From positions 1 through 13,460 of the forward strand of contig JAHWJQ010000043.1 in assembly GCA_019348305.1 (NCBI GenBank): a DNA stretch of 13,460 nucleotides. The letters are read 5' to 3'. Under the pieces are notes generated by a model, which saw only the letters and a list, made by a program, of their open reading frames with translations, was not told the DNA's origin and made no database searches. Below are positions 1 to 6,475 of the stretch, piece by piece; the stretch's first letter is position 1; every line of letters starts with the position of its first letter. Both the position numbers and the translations under genes were made by a program. The stretch is from Actinomycetota bacterium. Lineage in GTDB: Bacteria > Actinomycetota > Acidimicrobiia > Acidimicrobiales > CADCTF01.

Positions 1-113
1 GTGTAGTAGTCGACCATCCAGCCCTTGGTCAGCCCGAGCCGGGGCCAGAGCACCTTGTCGAGGTTCGAAAGGCTGACGCGGCGACCTGCGAGCTCGACCT
101 CGATCCGGTTCAC
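1..113 (-). CDS. LigD-type polymerase/primase domain protein, N-terminal fragment
   Basis: Only the first 37 or so codons lie in the window; the gene runs off the left edge. The peptide begins V-N-R-I-E-V-E-L-A-G-R-R and continues through SNLDKVLWPRLGLTKG to a D-Y-Y triplet. This is the typical opening of the archaeo-eukaryotic primase-like polymerase domain found in LigD and in stand-alone PrimPol proteins of actinobacterial end-joining and repair. Those enzymes add nucleotides or ribonucleotides at gaps and breaks. Two adjacent GTG codons can start it, at 116 and 113. I chose 113 because it gives a GTGA overlap with the stop of the ligase gene, the usual sign of translational coupling. The catalytic aspartates are outside the window, so activity cannot be judged. 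The family call is fairly sure; the substrate is inferred. Confidence 0.72.
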   Translation of the reverse strand, partial: MNRIEVELAGRRVSLSNLDKVLWPRLGLTKGWMVDYY

Positions 114-1210
114 CACGCCTGCCCGAGTACCTGTGCCAGCGCTGGGGGGCTGAATTCCATCTGCTCGAAGGTGCACGACGTGGGCTCGCGGTCGGGACGC
201 CACCGGTGGAAACGAGCCGGATGCCGCCACCGGGCCGTCGCGTCGAGCTGGTCGTAGCCAACCTCGCACACGAGCGCCGGCCGTACTGGCACCCAGTCCT
301 GGGCCATCGTCGCCGGGTCCCAAGCTCCCGCGGACCCCTTCAGGCGGCCCATCGGGCCGCGTTCGAGGGCGAAGCCGTGCTCCCACGGGTGACCCGTAAG
401 CGTTGTCACGAACGGCTTCGACTGGTTGAAGAACTCGGCGCGCCGCGCCGCCGTGAATGACGCGGCGACGCCGACGTGGCGCAACGCTCCTTCCCCGTCG
501 TACAGCCCCAGGAGCAGCGACGCCACCAGCCGCTCTCCGCCGACCACCCGGAAGCCTCCGACCACGCAGTCCGCGCTGCGATCGGGTTTCACCTTCAGCC
601 ACGACTTCGACCGCCGGCCGGGCTCGTAGACCGACCGTAAGTTCTTCGCCACCACGCCGTCGATGCCACCGCCCCTGGACTGTTCCAGCCAGGACTCTGC
701 CCCCACACGATCGTCGGTCACCGGCGTCATGGCGATCGTCAGCGGCGCGCCCGCGACGACCTCGGCCAGCCGCGGCCTCCGCTCGAGGAATGGCACCGAC
801 CGCATGTCGTCCCCCCCTGCCGCCAGCACGTCGAAGGCGACGAAGGAGGCAGGCGTCTCCGTCCGCAACCGGCCCACCCGCGACGGGGAGGGGTGGAGGC
901 GGAACATGAGGGCAGAGAAGTCCAGACCATCCGCCCCCGCGGCGACGATCTCCCCGTCGAGCACTACGCGGTCGGTGCCCAGCCCGAGCAATCCCTCGAC
1001 GACCTCCGGGAAGTAGCGGTCCAGCGGACGCTCGTTGCGCGAGGACAGCAACGTCTTGTCGCCCGCTCGAAATGCGATGCAGCGGAACCCGTCCCACTTC
1101 GGCTCGTACCAGTGCCCCCCCGCCGGCAGGGCGCGGGCGAGCGTCGCCAGCATGGGCTCGAGCGGCGGAGCCACAGGAAGGTCGTGCAGTCCGATCGGCC
1201 GGCGTTGCAT
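110..1210 (-). CDS. ligC: ATP-dependent DNA ligase, LigC type
   Basis: The 366-residue product seals nicks using ATP through a lysyl-AMP intermediate. The nucleotidyltransferase motifs are all visible. Motif I is EPKWDGFR, with nucleophile Lys38, Asp40 and Gly41. A motif Ia-like SSRNERP lies at 56-62, DGEIV at 85-89, FDVLA near 126-130, DGVVAKN at 184-190 and the motif V segment SWLKVKP at 203-209. The rest is a C-terminal OB-fold, with a WRHPARFHRWRPDR stretch near 328-341. Length and order match mycobacterial LigC (about 360 residues) rather than the multidomain LigD, because no polymerase or nuclease domain is fused. The ATG at 1210 is the natural start because motif I then sits at the usual distance. 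The next gene on the same strand is a LigD-like polymerase domain overlapping by 4 bases, so the two probably act together in gap filling and sealing, for example in base-excision repair or backup end joining. Confidence 0.9.
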   Translation of the reverse strand: MQRRPIGLHDLPVAPPLEPMLATLARALPAGGHWYEPKWDGFRCIAFRAGDKTLLSSRNERPLDRYFPEVVEGLLGLGTDRVVLDGEIVAAGADGLDFSALMFRLHPSPSRVGRLRTETPASFVAFDVLAAGGDDMRSVPFLERRPRLAEVVAGAPLTIAMTPVTDDRVGAESWLEQSRGGGIDGVVAKNLRSVYEPGRRSKSWLKVKPDRSADCVVGGFRVVGGERLVASLLLGLYDGEGALRHVGVAASFTAARRAEFFNQSKPFVTTLTGHPWEHGFALERGPMGRLKGSAGAWDPATMAQDWVPVRPALVCEVGYDQLDATARWRHPARFHRWRPDREPTSCTFEQMEFSPPALAQVLGQAW

Positions 1211-1262
1211 GCAGGTTGTCTACCCAGGCGTCGCCCCGACCGGTGGTGCTTGCTACGCAGCA

Positions 1263-1289
1263 GTTACGCGCGAGTCGCGCAGTTGTAAC
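1263..1289. promoter_or_regulatory. Imperfect palindrome between divergent units, possible operator
   Basis: The core GCGCGA-G-TCGCGC (1268-1280) is a perfect 6-bp inverted repeat around one base. It is flanked by GTTAC (1263-1267) and GTAAC (1285-1289), which also pair, with a 4-base asymmetry on the right. The element lies between the divergent ligase gene and the small membrane-protein gene, 48 bases before the latter's ATG and 53 bases from the ligase start. That is a reasonable place for an operator or a transcript-leader hairpin. No sigma-70-like promoter hexamers are convincing here. Function is inferred from position and symmetry only. Confidence 0.4.
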
Positions 1290-1336
1290 CGACGCCGGGC
1301 AGGGTCACGACAACGAGACCGACAGGAGGCGCAGTG

Positions 1337-1468
1337 ATGGGAAATCGCTCGGAAGTGAGGGAACGCATCGCCAGGCCCACAATGCCGCGGTCCATGTGGC
1401 CTCTGGCTCTTTTCGCTCTGGTCGTCGCCATCCTGGGCCTGGTGTGGCTCGTGTGGGCAAGGATCTGA
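1337..1468 (+). CDS. Small single-span membrane protein (43 residues)
   Basis: This short frame starts at ATG 1337 behind a strong ribosome binding site, GGAGG at 1325-1329, with seven bases between. It stops at TGA 1466-1468. The product has a basic N-terminal part (residues 2-19, with five arginines) and one hydrophobic helix from about residue 20 to 41, rich in Leu, Val and Trp, ending in A-R-I. This is the layout of a small inner-membrane protein with its N-terminus in the cytoplasm. The lipoprotein gene follows after 11 bases on the same strand, so the two are probably one transcript. I do not recognise the family. The good ribosome binding site, the coherent hydrophobic helix and the tight spacing are the reasons to call it real. 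Confidence 0.62.
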   Translation: MGNRSEVRERIARPTMPRSMWPLALFALVVAILGLVWLVWARI

Positions 1469-1479
1469 CAGGGGGACGC

Positions 1480-1872
1480 GTGGCACGAAGGCATGCAGTC
1501 GTAGGGCTCGTCCTCGCCGCCCTGTTGCTCGCTGGGTGTGGCGACGAGGGTGACGAAACAGCCGGAGGCGTGGCAGAGGAGACGCAGGAGGCTGCCGGCG
1601 ATGTCCGTCAGGCCGCAGTGGATGCGTGGGGCAGTCTCAAGAACGACGCAGAACGCCTGGTGAACGAGATCCAGAGCAACAAGGATCCGAACGCGAAGCA
1701 GGAACTGCTCGAACGGTGCCGTGACTCGGTGGACAAGCTCCGCGACGCCGACTCCGGGCAAGTGGACGAGGCGCAGAGCCTGTGCGACCGCATCCAGAAC
1801 ACGGACGTCGACGCCGGAGAAGCCTGGAACGAGATCAAAAAGGAGATCGCGGAGCTCAACCCCGTTGACTGA
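1480..1872 (+). CDS. Putative lipoprotein of unknown function (130 residues)
   Basis: The start is GTG 1480, giving a short basic N-terminus (ARRH), a hydrophobic stretch and a lipobox LLAGC with the modifiable cysteine at residue 20. This is a standard type II signal peptide, so the mature protein should be anchored on the outer face of the membrane. A G-rich stretch (1471-1475) just upstream may be the ribosome binding site. The mature part begins with an acidic, flexible segment (GDEGDETAGG). The remainder is highly charged and predicted helical, with two cysteines (in ELLERCRDS and QSLCDRI) that could form a disulfide. An open frame continues upstream to 1072, but starting there would bury the signal peptide. 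I do not recognise the soluble domain. Likely partner: the small membrane protein just upstream. Confidence 0.78.
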   Translation: MARRHAVVGLVLAALLLAGCGDEGDETAGGVAEETQEAAGDVRQAAVDAWGSLKNDAERLVNEIQSNKDPNAKQELLERCRDSVDKLRDADSGQVDEAQSLCDRIQNTDVDAGEAWNEIKKEIAELNPVD

Positions 1873-1898
1873 GCCTGGTGTGGGTCGCGGCCGTGACT

Positions 1899-2624
1899 TC
1901 AGGCCGCGGTGATGAGCGCGGCGTACGCCACTAGCCCAGTCAAGAACGCCGCCAGGCTCGCCCGTCGCTCTCCAGGCAACTCCTCCTTCAAGACGTTCAG
2001 AATGATCCCCCCGCTCACCAGGGCCAACGCGGTGACGACAACCACGCGATCAACCTCGACGGCGAGGCCGGCGGCGGCACCCACCAGGACCGCTCCTGCG
2101 GCCAACCACCTTCCGATCGAGTCGTAACGGTTCTTGTGGTGCTCTCGGAGGGCGATGTCGTTTACGACGAAATGCACACCGAGAGCGACCGCGTAGAGAG
2201 TCATCTCCGTCACGCCCGCCTCTCGCCGCTCCCGTAGCAGATAGCCGATGAGGGCGTTGTAAATCGAAAAAGACACGATGGAAACCCAGAACGTACCGGG
2301 GGGCGTCCCGTCCGGGTCTGTGTTCTGTCCCCGTTTGGTCCCGAGAGCGAGGTGCTCGAGGGAGTAGAAGACTGCCAGGCCCGCCATCACAACCAGCCAC
2401 TCGAAGTGTTCGAACGGTCGAAGGACATCGACCTTGGAGAACTCCGCCTCTGCCTTCGAGATCTCCGGAAGGAGGTGGGCGAAGACGTACGCAACCGCGA
2501 TCCCTCCCGCGAACGAGAGCCACTTCGTTCTCGGGATGACGGAAAAGAACCGTAGCCGGCCAGCCGCCAGGTGGGTTGCAGCAAGCGCGAGACCGGCCAC
2601 CACTACCGCTGTGGCCTCACCCAC
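1899..2624 (-). CDS. Multi-span membrane protein, ZIP-like
   Basis: The 241-residue product has about seven hydrophobic segments: roughly 4-21, 36-53, 75-92, 112-130, 140-157, 172-190 and 193-211, with a last one near 224-240. Polar residues typical of metal transporters lie in or near helices: His50 with Glu54 (HLLPE), His151 with Asp156 (HFVVND), Glu161-His162-His163, and Glu214-Glu215 (LNVLKEELP). The C-terminal GGIILNVLKEELP segment resembles the end of ZIP (zinc/iron permease) proteins, and I recall similar uncharacterised bacterial proteins sometimes annotated that way. Transport of a divalent metal is inferred, not shown. The start is a GTG at 2624 with no strong ribosome binding site. 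It converges with the lipoprotein gene, whose stop is 26 bases away. Confidence 0.72.
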   Translation of the reverse strand: MGEATAVVVAGLALAATHLAAGRLRFFSVIPRTKWLSFAGGIAVAYVFAHLLPEISKAEAEFSKVDVLRPFEHFEWLVVMAGLAVFYSLEHLALGTKRGQNTDPDGTPPGTFWVSIVSFSIYNALIGYLLRERREAGVTEMTLYAVALGVHFVVNDIALREHHKNRYDSIGRWLAAGAVLVGAAAGLAVEVDRVVVVTALALVSGGIILNVLKEELPGERRASLAAFLTGLVAYAALITAA

Positions 2625-2677
2625 AACGATTCATCCCACGCGTGCCTGGCCGCATCTCCGCTTCGTGCCTATCCCAC

Positions 2678-2695
2678 TGTCACTGCTGTGTGACA
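2678..2695. promoter_or_regulatory. Inverted repeat upstream of the ZIP-like gene
   Basis: TGTCAC (2678-2683) and GTGACA (2690-2695) form perfect 6-bp arms separated by six bases. The 18-bp symmetry and spacing suit a dimeric regulator. It lies 54 bases upstream of the GTG start of the ZIP-like gene, a position where it could control that gene. The rest of the gap from 2625 to 2771 shows nothing else I can name. The identity of any regulator is unknown. Confidence 0.35.
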
Positions 2696-2771
2696 ATGCT
2701 GTTCCCGGCCGGACGGGATCACCGATGACCCCTCCTTGTCTGTCGCTCGGGACGTGCGGCACGCTTCGGAG

Positions 2772-3064
2772 GTGAGCCAAAGAGTGCTCCTGGTCGAGGG
2801 ACGACGCCTCGGTTCGCGAAGCGGCAACGATCGTGCTCCAACGGGCCGGTTTGTCCGTCCACGGCGCATTCACTCGGGCGCGATGGGCGCATGGATGTGC
2901 TCGTCGATGGGGGCGGATTCCGCGCCTTTCACAATAGATAGGAGGTGGCGTTGACAACGATCGAGTTTCGAAGCGCCTTCATAGCAAACTGGGCGACTTG
3001 GCGGACGGGCCGTGACTACATCAGGAGAGTTCGAGGTGTCGGGTACCGATTCGAGCGTGGGTGA
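2772..3064 (+). pseudogene. Relic of an OmpR/PhoB-family response regulator
   Basis: The remains of a two-component response regulator are spread over all three forward frames. From GTG 2772 the frame reads M-S-Q-R-V-L-L-V-E. One extra G in the run at 2798-2800 then shifts it, and the frame starting at 2800 continues DDASVREAATIVLQRAGLSV, the acidic pocket and first helix of a receiver domain. That frame stops at TAG 2935. A third frame gives MDVLVDGGGF from 2891, like the segment holding the phospho-acceptor aspartate. From 2953 a frame reads VSKRLHSKLGDLADGP up to TGA 3013. One base later the frame continues DYIRRVRGVGYRFERG to TGA 3062. These two pieces are the winged-helix end of OmpR/PhoB proteins. 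An intact member has about 225 codons, so about 130 central codons are missing. Deletion plus at least three frame changes means it is dead. Confidence 0.8.
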
Positions 3065-3135
3065 ACGGGCGGTCTGTTACCGAATCGACACCGGACCGAG
3101 AGGTTGATGGTGCAATCCGAGGTCACGATGGAGGC

Positions 3136-3333
3136 ATGCAAAGCGACCAGAGCTACCGGCTTGTCATCCGCTCGGACGGCGACGTTCTCCTGCTGACGAT
3201 CGAAGGGGTCGTCACCGCCGGAGCGGGGCAGCACCTCAGGCAGCTGCGCGCCGCCGCCCACCGGTTTGGGATACCGGTGCGCGTAGAGCTTCGACAGCAT
3301 CACGGTGAGGTCGCCGGAGCTCTCCCAAGATGA
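3136..3333 (+). CDS. Doubtful small protein (65 residues), weakly STAS-like
   Basis: The frame from ATG 3136 encodes 65 residues. A GGAGG at 3130-3134 lies only one base before the ATG, which is too close to be normal. The frame is open further upstream to GTG 3061. The sequence SDGDVLLLTIEGVVTAGAG then LRQLRAAAHRFGIPVRVEL has a strand-strand-helix-strand pattern faintly like the start of a STAS (anti-anti-sigma) domain, but it ends far short of the usual 100 or so residues. It could be a fragment of a lost gene, in keeping with the relic just upstream, or chance. From 3334 to 3422 I see nothing further. Confidence 0.3.
   Translation: MQSDQSYRLVIRSDGDVLLLTIEGVVTAGAGQHLRQLRAAAHRFGIPVRVELRQHHGEVAGALPR
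3259..3279. repeat. 7-bp inverted repeat, hairpin
   Basis: CACCGGT (3259-3265) and ACCGGTG (3273-3279) pair perfectly around the seven-base loop TTGGGAT. There is no T-run after it on either strand, so it is not a convincing intrinsic terminator. It lies inside the doubtful small frame and between that frame and the convergent oxidoreductase gene. Confidence 0.4.
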
Positions 3334-3422
3334 CCTGACCTGTGACGGGCCCGAGGCGCAACGAAAAGGTGCCAGCACGACCGAGCTCCGGTCTCCCGCA
3401 TCGAGCAGGACCCCTCGCCCGA

Positions 3423-4340
3423 TCACCGGCCGGCCAAGGCTGCGACTACCGGGGCGAAGCCTTCGGCATCGCGCACCACCACGTGGGAGATGCCGAGCGT
3501 CTCACGACGTGACTCGAGCTCGTCGACCACCTGGTCGACCGATCCGAAGAGCAGAAACGGCGACGATGCCACCAGCGCCCGGTCGACGTTCAGGCGCTCG
3601 GCGACGTGACCCATTGCCGCGTCGGCACCGTCGCCGACCTGGGTCGCCTGCACGAGCACCGAGCGTTCGATGTCACCAGCGCGCTCACCAGCCGCTTCGG
3701 CCAGCCACCGGGCTCGAACGCCGACTGCCTCGATGTCGAAGCCTCCGGGCTCGATCACGCCGCCGGGGCCATGGGTGAGGCCGGTGAACTGGAAGATGTC
3801 GGCGAATTGGCCCGCGAGGCCGACGACCCGTCGACCATGGCCGCCTACGAGGATCGGCACTCGCGGCTGCACCGGCCGTACCCCGAGTTCATCGAGGGCG
3901 ATCTGGTGGTGCCGGCCGTGGAGGGTGGCCGCCCCATTGTCGAGCAGCGCTCGCAGCGCAACCAACGTCTCGCCCAGGCGCTCCACCCTTGGCCCCGGTG
4001 GTCGGAGTTCGAGCCCGATGGCATCGTGTTCGGCCTGCATGTAGCCAGTGCCGATGCCCAGCACCAGTCGGCCTCCGGTGAGGCGATCGACGGTGGCCGC
4101 CGTACGGGCCAACAGGACCGGGTGGTGGAACTCGTTGTTGAGCACCAGCGGCCCGACCCGCAGCGCCGAAGTGGCTTCGGCCGCCACGACCAGTGGCACG
4201 AACGGGTCGACGGCACCGACATGGTCATAGGAGTAGAGATCCTCGTAGCCCAGGTCCTCGGCCCGCCGAGCGAGGGCAACGATGCCGGCGCGATCAGTCA
4301 GCTCCATCGCCTGGAGAGCGAAACGGAAGGGCCGATTCAT
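3423..4340 (-). CDS. F420-dependent oxidoreductase, luciferase-like (LLM) class
   Basis: The 305-residue product belongs to the bacterial luciferase-like TIM-barrel flavin/F420 oxidoreductases, closest by eye to the group known as the MSMEG_2516 family (TIGR03621), whose length it matches. Seen directly are YSYDH at 36-40, the segment LNNEFHHPVLLARTAATVD at 67-85 and the family-typical RLTGGRLVLGIGTGY at 86-100. VPILVGG lies at 161-167 in a strand-end cofactor loop, and ADIFQFT is at 180-186. These enzymes move hydride between coenzyme F420 (or FMN) and small organic substrates; the substrate here is unknown. The start ATG 4340 gives the expected short lead into the first beta strand. It has no same-strand partner. 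The gene is intact although both neighbouring regulators are broken. Confidence 0.88.
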   Translation of the reverse strand: MNRPFRFALQAMELTDRAGIVALARRAEDLGYEDLYSYDHVGAVDPFVPLVVAAEATSALRVGPLVLNNEFHHPVLLARTAATVDRLTGGRLVLGIGTGYMQAEHDAIGLELRPPGPRVERLGETLVALRALLDNGAATLHGRHHQIALDELGVRPVQPRVPILVGGHGRRVVGLAGQFADIFQFTGLTHGPGGVIEPGGFDIEAVGVRARWLAEAAGERAGDIERSVLVQATQVGDGADAAMGHVAERLNVDRALVASSPFLLFGSVDQVVDELESRRETLGISHVVVRDAEGFAPVVAALAGR

Positions 4341-4508
4341 CGCGGTGAACCTACGTGCAGCCGGGCCGTCGCCAGAGGCAGCCGAAGTGTTTCGACGAAG
4401 GTGCCGGGGGAAGCGTAAGAAGGGTGGACCCCCGAGCAGTGCCGCCGGCGGCGGCCACCAGCGGCAACGCGACTGGCGATCTCGGAGCTCGACGTGGAGG
4501 ATGGTGAC

Positions 4509-4784
4509 ATGGAGCGCGGAACTCGAGTGATCTCAGGCGTGCAGCTCTTGCGCGTGGAAGAAGACGGGCCAGTGGTGCGGGCCGACGTCTTCGGCGGCGA
4601 GGAACCGCTGGTAATGGGCGAGGTCGAGTTCCGGATCGACGACCCGACGGAGTACCGGCGCGTCTTCCACACGTTCAAGACGTGGGAGGGCAACTCCAGC
4701 CTGCTCACCCTGGTCGAGGGTGAAGACGGCGTCGTGACGCTCGTCAACGAAGCCGACGCGTTCAACTCAGCGGTGAACGGCTGA
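4509..4784 (+). CDS. Hypothetical protein, 91 residues
   Basis: ATG 4509 is preceded by GGAGG at 4496-4500 with eight bases between, a strong ribosome binding site that decides this start over the in-frame GTG at 4494. The product is acidic and looks beta-rich, beginning MERGTRVISGVQLLRVEEDG. It contains EVEFRIDDPTEYRRVFHTF and a second half with alternating hydrophobic residues (SSLLTLVEGEDGVVTLVNEA). There is no signal peptide, membrane span or cysteine. I do not recognise a family. It lies divergent from the oxidoreductase and 42 bases before the broken TetR gene. The preceding gap (4341-4508) shows no clear promoter or repeat. Confidence 0.68.
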   Translation: MERGTRVISGVQLLRVEEDGPVVRADVFGGEEPLVMGEVEFRIDDPTEYRRVFHTFKTWEGNSSLLTLVEGEDGVVTLVNEADAFNSAVNG

Positions 4785-4826
4785 CCGCGGGCCGCCCTGC
4801 ACCTGGGGGAACAGCTACCGTCGGCC

Positions 4827-5084
4827 ATGGCCGCGGGGCGACCTCGGAAGAACCGCACCCCGACGAACGAGGACCGGCGCGCCCAGATCGTCGCCGCCGC
4901 CAGCCGGCTCTTTGCCCCCCGGGGGATCGCGGCCAACAGGATGGCCCGAGATCGCCGAGTCAGCAGGGCTCGGCGCCAGCTCGCTCTACTACTGGTTCCG
5001 ATCGAAGGAGCAGATCCTCGAGCGTGCCGGCGATGTGGGCGGCGCGGTGGGTGGTGCCGCTACCTCGCCTCGCTCGAATCTTGA
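4827..5084 (+). pseudogene. TetR/AcrR-family regulator, frameshifted and truncated
   Basis: From ATG 4827 the frame reads a basic leader, then RRAQIVAAASRLFAPRGI, the first helix of a TetR DNA-binding domain, and continues to A-N-R-M-A. One extra C in the CCC at 4945-4947 breaks it. The shifted frame from 4948 continues EIAESAGLGASSLYYWFRSKEQILERA, the recognition helix and the hallmark LYYWF-x-SKEQIL end of the domain. After about 5010 the shifted frame gives low-complexity G/A-rich sequence. It reads on to 5205 without any recognisable ligand-binding domain, which normally adds about 130 residues. The unshifted frame stops at TGA 5082-5084, used as the end here. The single-base indel could be an assembly error, but the missing C-terminal domain cannot. 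The 3' part overlaps the convergent membrane-protein gene, which may have ended the regulator's reading frame after a rearrangement. Confidence 0.78.
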
Positions 5085-5488
5085 TCGCGCCGGGAACGCC
5101 GGGCGGGGCGTTGCGCCAGCGCGTACGCCGGCCGGCCACGAGCGGCTGACACGACCGCGGCGATGGCCACGATCGCACCCAGCTCGGCGGCGATGGCCTG
5201 GATAGCAGCGGGAGTCCAGGGCTCGCTGAACCCGAGCAGCCCCACTGTCCGGCTGATCAACAGAGCGACCGCGGAGGAAACTGCCAGGACGGCAGAGGCA
5301 ACGAGCACCTGCCCCCGGGCCTTCCCCACAACCAGGGCGACGCCGACCAGGGCGGAGGCCGCAACGTTCAACAGGAACAGCGGGCCGATACTCGGGATGC
5401 GGCGGTAGCCGTCGAGCCAGAGCTGCAGGTGGATGAAGCCTCCGGCGAAGATGAATGCGGCAGCGGCGAGTCGGGCAGTTGGTTGCAT
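5060..5488 (-). CDS. Four-span membrane protein of unknown function
   Basis: The 142-residue product has four hydrophobic helices at about 6-24, 35-54, 60-80 and 95-115. A conserved-looking loop GGFIHLQLWLDGYRRIPSIG (16-35) joins the first two, and a basic, arginine-rich tail follows the last. The start ATG 5488 has a good ribosome binding site: GGGAG on the minus strand (plus-strand CTCCC at 5494-5498), five bases upstream. I have seen similar small four-span proteins in actinobacteria without an assigned role, and I do not assign one. The last 20 residues (RRSRRDQDSSEAR end) lie opposite the broken TetR gene and may be an extension gained when sequence was lost there. Confidence 0.75.
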   Translation of the reverse strand: MQPTARLAAAAFIFAGGFIHLQLWLDGYRRIPSIGPLFLLNVAASALVGVALVVGKARGQVLVASAVLAVSSAVALLISRTVGLLGFSEPWTPAAIQAIAAELGAIVAIAAVVSAARGRPAYALAQRPARRSRRDQDSSEAR

Positions 5489-5643
5489 GTTGGCTCCCAG
5501 AGTTCACCTGTTGTTCGGAGCCACCGTCGCCTTGGACGTAGCCGCCACCGCAGACCGGCTCGCGGGAAACGCTTGGACGATGTTCACGCGCAGGCGCTGG
5601 CGCCGTCATCGAGCGGCAACCTTGCTCCTTCACCATTTGGCTC

Positions 5644-6351
5644 ATGACCACGGCGACGGTGTCCACGACCCGCCCTTCCCGACCCGGCCGGTGCGCTGCT
5701 CGCAGCCTGGCCATCTTCGATCTCGACCGCACCCTGGTACCGGGGTCGACGTTGATGGAACTCGGCAGGGCACTGGCCCAAAGAGGGGTCATCGGCCGCA
5801 CTGACGTCGCCCGCCACATCGTCAAGGCCGAGCTGTTCAGCCGCCGCGGGTTGTCCGACAGCCGGATCACCCGGCTGCGCCAGAGCCTGCTGGCCGCCGC
5901 GGCAGACCGCGAGCTGGAGCAGCTGATCTCGGTGGCGCGGGAGGTGGGGCCGCAGATCGCGTCAGGCGCGTACCCAGCGGCGCGCTGGCTGCTCGAGCGC
6001 CACCACGCCGCCGGTGACCTCTGCGTCGTCCTGTCGGCCAGTCCTCAGGAGCTGGTGGAGGTGGTCGCCGCCGCCTTGGGCGCTGACCGGGCAGTGGGCA
6101 CCCGCACCGAGGTGGTCTCCGGCCGGCTCACCGGCCGTCTCGATGGTCCCTTCTGCCACGGCGAGGGAAAGCTCGAGCGGCTCCGGGAAGAGATGGGACC
6201 GGTGGATCTGGCCCGGGCGTTCGCCTACGCGGACAGCGGAGCAGATCTGCCGCTGCTCGGCGCCTGCGGGGGTGCCGTGGCCGTGAACCCCGATCGCCGG
6301 CTCCGGCAGGCAGCAGCGGCGGCCGGGTGGCCCGTGCTGCGGCTCTGCTGA
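5644..6351 (+). CDS. HAD superfamily subfamily IB phosphatase
   Basis: The 235-residue product carries all four haloacid-dehalogenase motifs. Motif I is FDLDRTL, with nucleophile Asp26, acid/base Asp28 and Thr30. Motif II is the serine in VLSAS (Ser131), motif III is the lysine in GEGKLERL (Lys176), and motif IV is YADSGADLPLL with Asp197 and Asp201. The insertion after motif I is a helical cap, as in SerB-like subfamily IB enzymes (TIGR01490 type). These hydrolyse phosphomonoesters such as phosphoserine or lipid head-group phosphates; the substrate cannot be read from sequence. Most residues before the first strand (2-20, rich in Thr, Arg and Pro) look unstructured, so a slightly later start is possible, but ATG 5644 is the only good codon. 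No ribosome binding site is obvious. The gap 5489-5643 holds no feature I can name. bioB follows after 124 bases on the same strand; a functional link is not evident. Confidence 0.87.
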   Translation: MTTATVSTTRPSRPGRCAARSLAIFDLDRTLVPGSTLMELGRALAQRGVIGRTDVARHIVKAELFSRRGLSDSRITRLRQSLLAAAADRELEQLISVAREVGPQIASGAYPAARWLLERHHAAGDLCVVLSASPQELVEVVAAALGADRAVGTRTEVVSGRLTGRLDGPFCHGEGKLERLREEMGPVDLARAFAYADSGADLPLLGACGGAVAVNPDRRLRQAAAAAGWPVLRLC

Positions 6352-6475
6352 GTGCCGGGACGGGAAGGTTCTCCGCAGGCTGGGGAGGAGGGTGGGAGTT
6401 GTTGCCACTGATTCACTTCCGGTTCATCCCGCACCTGGTCCTTGGGCGGGTCTGAAACCTCGCTAGCTTCTCGGA

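Noticed and set aside
1072..1479. Longer start for the lipoprotein
   Set aside because: It would place the signal peptide and lipobox in the middle of the protein and overlap both the ligase gene and the small membrane-protein gene.
3016..3426. 136-codon minus-strand frame over the regulator relic
   Set aside because: There is no recognisable domain or ribosome binding site, and it overlaps the winged-helix remnant on the other strand. Judged a chance frame.
3606..4418. 270-codon plus-strand frame
   Set aside because: It is antisense to the F420-type oxidoreductase, which has family motifs; the plus-strand product has none.
6352..6475. Biotin-repressor operator before bioB
   Set aside because: A TTCAC and a GTTCA lie close together near 6413-6426 but as direct, not inverted, copies. 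I see no convincing BioQ or BirA palindrome.
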